A stretch of DNA of 8,267 bases, taken from contig JBBKWR010000414.1 of assembly GCA_037969055.1 (NCBI GenBank), positions 1 to 8,267 of the forward strand. The letters are read 5' to 3'. Each line of letters begins with the position of its first letter. Positions within the stretch are counted from its first letter, which is position 1. The DNA is from Pelagihabitans sp037969055 (GTDB lineage Bacteria; Bacteroidota; Bacteroidia; Flavobacteriales; Flavobacteriaceae). The notes under the pieces are model-generated. The model was not told the origin of the DNA, did not search any database, and worked only from the letters and a program-made list of their open reading frames with translations. Below are positions 3,650-8,267 of this stretch, piece by piece. The translations under genes and the position numbers were made by a program.

Positions 3650-5460
3650 TTTTCCACAATGTTGTTCTCGGCAAACTTCCGCTCGAGCTCGGCCTGGAAT
3701 TCTTCCATAACCGGTTTTACGGTACTTTCGGGAAGGTCTGCTATTTTGATATACATCAATCCATCCACCGAGTTATTGAATAATGGGTCTACATTAAACG
3801 CGACCACCTTGGCATTTTGTTTAATATACTTCTTGATCAACACCGGCAAGCGCAGGTTCCCTGGTTCTACCTCATCGATCAGTCTGTCAAATTTATTCAG
3901 GTCGGCCTGGGTCTCATCGAAAATAAATTCTTTGTCGGCATCTTTCAATTTTACCTTGAATTCTTTCTTGGGTCGTACATATTGGGCCACATATGGATCC
4001 CAATAATTACTCTTCATGAACTCGATCATGAGTGATTTTGAAAAGTTGGAAAACTGATTGCTGATACTCACCCCACCAATCAAATATTTGTGTTCGGGAT
4101 GCCGTAAAGTAGTATGTACGATTCCCTTCCATAAGAGGAACAAGGGCATCGGTTTTTGTTGGTATTCTTTGATGATATAAGCCCTGCCCATTTCAATCGA
4201 TTGGCGCATCATCCCATATAATTCGGGGTCGAAACGAAAAAGATCTTGTAGGTAAAAACCATCGATGCCATATTTTTTGAAGATCTGGGATCCGAATCCC
4301 ATTCGGTAGGCGCCCGCTATGACCTTTGCTTCATTGTCCCATAAAAACATATGATGGTAATAAGCGTCGAACTTGTCAATATCTATTGAATTATTGGTGC
4401 CCTCTCCGATTGCCCTAAAGGTAACCTCCCGTTGGCGCCCAATTTCTTTCAACGTAAACGGCATTTCCGCCGCAGGGGCCAAAAACACCTCATAATTCTT
4501 GCTCTGCAGCAATCTTCTATCCTTCTCAACCAACTTTTCAATCTCCCCTTGTATGACTTCGGTGCGTACGGCACTGGCAATTTTTCTTGGTTGCTTGGGC
4601 AACTTCAACGTGGTAGGGATCTGGTCGATCAACCTTTCCTTTTCATAGACATTGGAAAGGATATAGGTTTTCCTGCGCAAGAGATCGGTATAGTCTTCGA
4701 GCGTCTCCTGTTCTTGCTGCGTCGCTACCGATATGGGCTGGCCTATCCGTACTTTGATAGGCCGATTTTTTTGGGAATATACTTCGGAGGGCAACTTTGC
4801 CGTCCGGAATACCCCACTGATTTTGGCAAGTCGATAAAACAACGGGCTATTACGTGCGTGGAAGTAGATGGGCACTACGGGTACCTCCGCTTTTCTGATC
4901 AATTTAATTGCGGCTATTTCCCAGGGTTTATCGACAACTAACTTGCCTTCCCTGTGTGTAGATACCTCCCCAGCAGGGAAAATACCCAAGGGATGTCCCT
5001 CTTGCAAATGAAGCATGGCGTTTTTAAAGCCCGGCAGGTTACTTTTTACTTGCTTATGTTCCTCAAACGGATTTAAAGGAAATATGTACTCGGCCAAAGG
5101 CTTGAACCGTTGTAATAAAAAATTTGCCATGACCTTGTAGTCAGGTCGATGGCCAAGCATGAGTTTGAGTAGCACGATGCCATCCATGCCGCCCAATGGA
5201 TGATTACTTATGGTAATATACGGCCCGTCTTTTGGAAGCCGCTTCAGCTCATCAGTTGGGATTTCATAGTCGATTTCATATTGTTCAAGGACCGCATCCA
5301 AGAAATCCAAACCGGGCAAGTGACTTATTTTATCGTACCGGCTATTCATCGCCGCAATCTTGGTGACCCGTAAAAAGGTCCAAGCCATAAAGGTGCCAAA
5401 AAATCCGAATTTTTCGAGCTTGGTTGCTTTGGCCACCTCTTTTGCGGTCACTAAACCCAT
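3646..5460 (-). CDS. olsF: OlsF-like bifunctional O-/N-acyltransferase for amino-acid lipids
   Basis: The 604-residue protein joins two acyltransferases. Residues about 75-245 form a PlsC-type lysolipid O-acyltransferase: NHPLGGMDG (86-94) is the His/Asp site, FPAGEVS (161-167) the acceptor motif and VPVVPIYF (193-200) the last motif. Residues about 315-500 form an OlsB/GlsB-type (hemolysin-family GNAT) N-acyltransferase, with FDAYYHHMFLWD (364-375), GAYRMG (383-388) and SIEMGRAYI (421-429). In the known OlsF of Flavobacterium johnsoniae and Serratia, the C-terminal half N-acylates ornithine and the N-terminal half adds the second acyl chain, giving ornithine lipids. Here the amino acid could also be glycine or a dipeptide. 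The spacing of His87 and Asp93 is HX5D, not the textbook HX4D. Its start is 85 bases after the aspartate kinase stop, on the same strand. It acts at the inner membrane. Confidence 0.88.
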   Translation of the reverse strand: MGLVTAKEVAKATKLEKFGFFGTFMAWTFLRVTKIAAMNSRYDKISHLPGLDFLDAVLEQYEIDYEIPTDELKRLPKDGPYITISNHPLGGMDGIVLLKLMLGHRPDYKVMANFLLQRFKPLAEYIFPLNPFEEHKQVKSNLPGFKNAMLHLQEGHPLGIFPAGEVSTHREGKLVVDKPWEIAAIKLIRKAEVPVVPIYFHARNSPLFYRLAKISGVFRTAKLPSEVYSQKNRPIKVRIGQPISVATQQEQETLEDYTDLLRRKTYILSNVYEKERLIDQIPTTLKLPKQPRKIASAVRTEVIQGEIEKLVEKDRRLLQSKNYEVFLAPAAEMPFTLKEIGRQREVTFRAIGEGTNNSIDIDKFDAYYHHMFLWDNEAKVIAGAYRMGFGSQIFKKYGIDGFYLQDLFRFDPELYGMMRQSIEMGRAYIIKEYQQKPMPLFLLWKGIVHTTLRHPEHKYLIGGVSISNQFSNFSKSLMIEFMKSNYWDPYVAQYVRPKKEFKVKLKDADKEFIFDETQADLNKFDRLIDEVEPGNLRLPVLIKKYIKQNAKVVAFNVDPLFNNSVDGLMYIKIADLPESTVKPVMEEFQAELERKFAENNIVEN

Positions 5461-5474
5461 ATTTTGTCGTTGAT

Positions 5475-5519
5475 TAGGATAGGCGCTAAGATAGGAAAAA
5501 CACTACAGGTCGATCCTAT
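5475..5519. other. Overlapping inverted repeats in the spacer between aspartate kinase and olsF
   Basis: TAGGAT (5475-5480) is complementary to ATCCTA (5513-5518), and ATAGGA (5491-5496) is complementary to TCCTAT (5514-5519), so two mutually exclusive six-base stems share one arm. No T-run follows on the minus strand. This may be an operator or leader structure for olsF, or chance in an 85-base spacer. Confidence 0.3.
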
Positions 5520-5545
5520 TTTAACATTTGGGAAAATGCATTTCG

Positions 5546-6799
5546 CTATTGCCTAACAACCAGCTGAATGGTCTGATTGCTGCGCTGTTCCAATAGTACT
5601 TCCCGCCCATTTTGTAGTGATGCGACCGCCGCCTCGTCAAAATGGCGGATGGTGTACAACGACACTCCTTCATGACAAACCAATTTAAATCGACTTTTGA
5701 GCAAATTCAGCAGTTCGGAAAGCCTGCCGAACTTATTGTCGACACAAACCGAAAAACTGATGGCGGAGTTTTGGATCAGGTCCACCTTCATCTTATGTTC
5801 ATGAAAAAGCTTAAAAAGTTCGCTGATGCTGTTCTCTACGATAAAGGAAAAATCAAGGGAAGAAAGCTGTAGTAATACCTGATTCTTTTTTAGGATAAAA
5901 CAAGGCACCAAAGGATCGATCAAGACGCCTTTCCCTACCGTCGTACCCGGATCCTTAGGGTTAAGGAACGATTTTACGTGCAAGGGTATTTCCTTGCCCT
6001 GCAAGGGTTGTAATGTTTTTGGATGTATTACCGAAGCGCCGTAAAATGCCAATTCAATTGCTTCCGTATAGGAAATCTTGTTCAATAACTGCGTTTCCTT
6101 AAAGTATCTGGGGTCGGCATTGAGCACCCCAGGTACGTCCTTCCAAATGGTGACCGACCCGGCATTGAGACAATAGGCCAAAATGGCCGCCGTATAATCA
6201 GATCCTTCCCTGCCCAAAGTCGTGGTAAAATTATTGTCATCACTTCCCAAAAAGCCTTGGGTGATGTTTAATTTAGAAGTGTCGATGTCCTTGCTGATGG
6301 CCGCCTGGGTCTTTTCCCAATTCACTGTAACATCCCGATAACTATCATCGGTCTTTATAAGATTGCGAACGTCCAGCCAGTTGTTCTTGAGTCCCACTTC
6401 ATTAAAATAATCACTAAGTATCACGGAAGACAACAATTCGCCATACCCCACGACCTGATCATAAACGAAGTTGTATTTTGGGGATTTGTTCCAGGCCAAA
6501 AAACCTTGGATCTCCTCTACCAAGGTCTTGACTTTCTGATATACCGGGTGGGCGTGATTTGGGAAGAGGTCTTTTAATATATCGTTGTGGTAATCTACCA
6601 CTTCTTGTATGGCAGGTGCCAGGTTGGACTTATCCCCAAAATAAGCATCCACCACCACTTCCATAGCATTGGTGGTCTTACCCATGGCGGATACCACCAA
6701 TAGTGTGTTATCATGACCGGTCTCGTGCAAGACCTTAACGACATTTTGGATCCCCGCTGCATCTTTTACAGAAGCGCCCCCGAATTTAAATACTCGCAT
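5546..6799 (-). CDS. Aspartate kinase (monofunctional, C-terminal ACT domains)
   Basis: The 417-residue enzyme phosphorylates L-aspartate with ATP, the first step to lysine, threonine, methionine and diaminopimelate. The amino-acid kinase domain fills about residues 1-290: KFGGASV (5-11) binds ATP, VSAMGKTTN (36-44) is the next loop, GYGELLSS (118-125) holds the substrate-binding Glu121, and TTTLGREGSDYTAAIL (192-207) is the family signature. WKDVPGVLNADPR (219-231) and AFYGASVIHPKT (251-262) follow. Residues about 305-417 fit two diverged ACT domains, the usual site of feedback inhibition by end products. It ends without a fused homoserine dehydrogenase or decarboxylase domain. The start at 6799 gives the canonical N-terminus. 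It lies 57 bases downstream of the acetyltransferase gene on the same strand. The symbol lysC is often used for such genes, but the isozyme class cannot be told. Confidence 0.93.
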   Translation of the reverse strand: MRVFKFGGASVKDAAGIQNVVKVLHETGHDNTLLVVSAMGKTTNAMEVVVDAYFGDKSNLAPAIQEVVDYHNDILKDLFPNHAHPVYQKVKTLVEEIQGFLAWNKSPKYNFVYDQVVGYGELLSSVILSDYFNEVGLKNNWLDVRNLIKTDDSYRDVTVNWEKTQAAISKDIDTSKLNITQGFLGSDDNNFTTTLGREGSDYTAAILAYCLNAGSVTIWKDVPGVLNADPRYFKETQLLNKISYTEAIELAFYGASVIHPKTLQPLQGKEIPLHVKSFLNPKDPGTTVGKGVLIDPLVPCFILKKNQVLLQLSSLDFSFIVENSISELFKLFHEHKMKVDLIQNSAISFSVCVDNKFGRLSELLNLLKSRFKLVCHEGVSLYTIRHFDEAAVASLQNGREVLLEQRSNQTIQLVVRQ

Positions 6800-6856
6800 A
6801 AAAAATATTAATGTTTTGACATTGCCCCAAAAAAGGGAAATCTTGGTTTTGGTAGT

Positions 6857-7336
6857 TCATATATTCTTTAAAAAATTCTCGATCCCCTTTTCATCCAAAT
6901 GCACCACATCCCAGTCACGCATGACGTTCGCCCCTTTCTTTTCATAGAAATTGATGGCTGTTTCGTTCCAATCGAGTACCTCCCAACTGATCCGTTTTAC
7001 GCCCAAGTTACTTCCATACCGCACTACCGACGTCAAAAGTGCATTGCCAATGCCACTGCCCCTCATCTTTTCACTCACAATCAGATCCTCCAAATGGATC
7101 GAAGGGCCCTTCCAGGTCGAATACCGGGGGTAAATCAGCGCCATCCCTTCGATACCTCCTCTTACTTCGGCAATGAAACAATGAAATAACCGTTCCTTCC
7201 CAAAACCATCGGCTACCAAATCCTCAACGGTTACCTCCACCGCATTATCTTCCTTCTCAAATACTGCCAATTCTTTGATCAACCCTAATACAAGGGGCAT
7301 ATCGGTAGCTTTTGCATCACGAATGGTAAAATCCAT
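6857..7336 (-). CDS. GNAT N-acetyltransferase, spermidine/spermine (SSAT)-like
   Basis: The 159-residue single-domain GNAT enzyme opens with IRDAKATDMPLVLGLIKELAVFE, the SSAT-type beginning. YSTWKGPSIHLEDLIV (72-87) matches the family core. MRGSGIGNALL (91-101) is the acetyl-CoA loop. WEVLDWNETAINFYEKKGA (118-136) contains Tyr131, the usual general acid. Relatives acetylate polyamines or thialysine at primary amines; the substrate here cannot be fixed from sequence. It is first in the minus-strand group with aspartate kinase, and its promoter lies in the divergent spacer shared with fbp. It differs clearly from the ArsN1-type GNAT at 2452-2961. A role beside aspartate kinase and fructose bisphosphatase is not obvious. 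Confidence 0.88.
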   Translation of the reverse strand: MDFTIRDAKATDMPLVLGLIKELAVFEKEDNAVEVTVEDLVADGFGKERLFHCFIAEVRGGIEGMALIYPRYSTWKGPSIHLEDLIVSEKMRGSGIGNALLTSVVRYGSNLGVKRISWEVLDWNETAINFYEKKGANVMRDWDVVHLDEKGIENFLKNI

Positions 7337-7355
7337 ATTTGTTACAAATAAAACA

Positions 7356-7383
7356 CAAAGTTATAAAATTACTCCATAGTCAA
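7356..7383 (-). promoter_or_regulatory. Bacteroidota-type promoter for the GNAT-aspartate kinase group
   Basis: Read on the minus strand, a -33 TTG (7383-7381) is followed after exactly 17 bases by TAACTTTG (7363-7356), a full match to the Bacteroidota -7 consensus TAnnTTTG. The -7 box ends 19 bases before the ATG at 7336, so the leader would be short. This is the best promoter match I found in the window. Confidence 0.6.
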
Positions 7384-7413
7384 AAACAAATTAAATAGTA
7401 TCACAAAATACCC

Positions 7414-7421
7414 GATATTTG
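7414..7421 (+). promoter_or_regulatory. Weak -7-like box upstream of fbp
   Basis: GATATTTG (7414-7421) differs from TAnnTTTG at one defined base and lies 22 bases before the fbp ATG. No TTG is found at the expected -33 distance, so this is only a tentative promoter. The 107-base spacer (7337-7443) is divergent and must hold the signals for both directions. Confidence 0.3.
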
Positions 7422-7443
7422 TGCCCAAACAAACAGTTTTTCA

Positions 7444-8267
7444 ATGTTAAGAAACCGAAACACCACTTTAGGGGAATTCATCATCGAAAATCAGTCTTCC
7501 TTTCAATATTCTTCAGGTGAACTTTCCAAATTGATCAATGCCATTCGCTTGGCTTCCAAAGTGGTCAATCACGAGGTGAACAAGGCGGGGCTCGTTGATA
7601 TTATCGGTAACGCGGGCGACACCAACATACAGGGTGAAGACCAACAGAAACTGGATGTACTGGCCAACCAAAAATTTATCCAGGCCCTTACGAACAGGGA
7701 AATAGTGTGTGGTATCGCCTCCGAAGAGGAAGATGATTTCATCGCAATAAACAGTAGCGACGAACGGCACCAGAACAAATATGTGGTGTTGATCGATCCG
7801 TTGGACGGTTCGTCAAATATAGATGTAAATGTCTCGGTTGGGACCATATTCTCAATCTACCGCCGGATCACCCCTGTGGGCAGTCCAGTAACTTTGGCCG
7901 ATTTTCTGCAGCCCGGGCGCAGCCAGGTCGCGGCGGGCTATATTATTTATGGGACGTCTACCATGTTGGTCTATACCACAGGCGACGGGGTCAACGGTTT
8001 TACCCTGAACCCTGCCATTGGCACCTTTTATCTCTCCCATCCGAACATGCAATTTCCCGAAACCGGACAGATCTATTCGGTAAACGAGGGCAATTATATC
8101 CATTTTCCGCAGGGTGTTAAAGATTATATCAAATACTGTCAAAAAGAAGAAGGTGATAGGCCCTACACCTCTAGATATATTGGTTCTTTGGTATCCGATT
8201 TTCACAGGAACATGATCAAAGGAGGTATCTATATGTACCCCAAAAGTAGTTTGGCCTCCAATGGTAA
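7444..8267 (+). CDS. fbp: Class I fructose-1,6-bisphosphatase (3' end outside window)
   Basis: The frame is open from the ATG at 7444 to the window edge, giving 274 residues of an expected 330-340, so about 60 C-terminal residues are missing because the window ends. It hydrolyses fructose 1,6-bisphosphate to fructose 6-phosphate in gluconeogenesis, in the cytosol with Mg2+. Evidence: the N-terminal TTLGEFIIENQ; SEEEDD (93-98), supplying metal-binding glutamates; DPLDGSSNID (118-127), the FBPase/inositol-phosphatase signature; and RYIGSLVSDFHRNMIKGG (244-261), the substrate-binding stretch of class I enzymes. The start was chosen because it leads into the conserved opening helix; no Shine-Dalgarno sequence is visible. 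It diverges from the GNAT gene across 107 bases. Confidence 0.95.
   Translation, partial: MLRNRNTTLGEFIIENQSSFQYSSGELSKLINAIRLASKVVNHEVNKAGLVDIIGNAGDTNIQGEDQQKLDVLANQKFIQALTNREIVCGIASEEEDDFIAINSSDERHQNKYVVLIDPLDGSSNIDVNVSVGTIFSIYRRITPVGSPVTLADFLQPGRSQVAAGYIIYGTSTMLVYTTGDGVNGFTLNPAIGTFYLSHPNMQFPETGQIYSVNEGNYIHFPQGVKDYIKYCQKEEGDRPYTSRYIGSLVSDFHRNMIKGGIYMYPKSSLASNG

Noticed and set aside
4432..4941. Plus-strand open frame of 169 codons within olsF
   Set aside because: Antisense shadow of conserved acyltransferase coding sequence. No family features are visible in its translation.

Overview
The window looks like a chromosomal segment of a marine-type member of the Flavobacteriaceae (phylum Bacteroidota). 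This rests on the protein families present (a DUF6428-like arsenic-operon protein, an OlsF-like two-domain acyltransferase, a short two-ACT aspartate kinase), weak or absent Shine-Dalgarno sequences, a good Bacteroidota-type promoter (TTG, 17 bases, TAACTTTG), AT-rich spacers and a GC content that looks mid-range. The genus cannot be fixed by eye.

Layout. (1) Bases 1-35 are the tail of a TTTAGAC heptamer array, followed by a small VOC/glyoxalase-fold gene (54-440) and a gene for a LEA-like/TM2 membrane protein (498-932), which is closed by a terminator-like hairpin. (2) Bases 988-3649 form an arsenic-type resistance locus on the plus strand: a perfect ArsR-like operator palindrome, arsR, a DUF6428-like cysteine-tailed protein, an unrecognised 190-residue polytopic membrane protein and an ArsN1/phosphinothricin-type acetyltransferase. 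A 268-base gap follows, mostly filled by a 24-unit heptamer array that runs into the start codon of a thioredoxin-coupled arsenate reductase (arsC). (3) Bases 3646-7336 carry a minus-strand housekeeping group, in transcription order an SSAT-like GNAT acetyltransferase, aspartate kinase, and an OlsF-like O-/N-acyltransferase for aminolipids. (4) From 7444 to the window end runs a divergent class I fructose-1,6-bisphosphatase gene, cut off by the window edge.

How the parts may work together. ArsC would reduce arsenate to arsenite. ArsR would sense arsenite through cysteines and release the operator. The acetyltransferase would protect against arsinothricin- or phosphinothricin-like amino acids. 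No ArsB or ACR3 arsenite exporter is visible in the window. The only membrane protein in the cassette is the uncharacterised 190-residue one, rich in intramembrane and loop histidines. The products of arsR, the DUF6428-like gene and the membrane gene, three consecutive genes, all end in a terminal Cys-Cys. This shared tail is the most interesting signal here. It suggests a thiol-based arsenite handling relay, comparable to the C-terminal vicinal cysteines of ArsD, but this is a hypothesis.

The second notable element is the pair of same-orientation heptamer arrays that bound the segment from the VOC gene to arsN. The array before arsC has a higher-order 21-base (three-unit) period, leaves no room for a normal leader, and creates spurious open frames on both strands.
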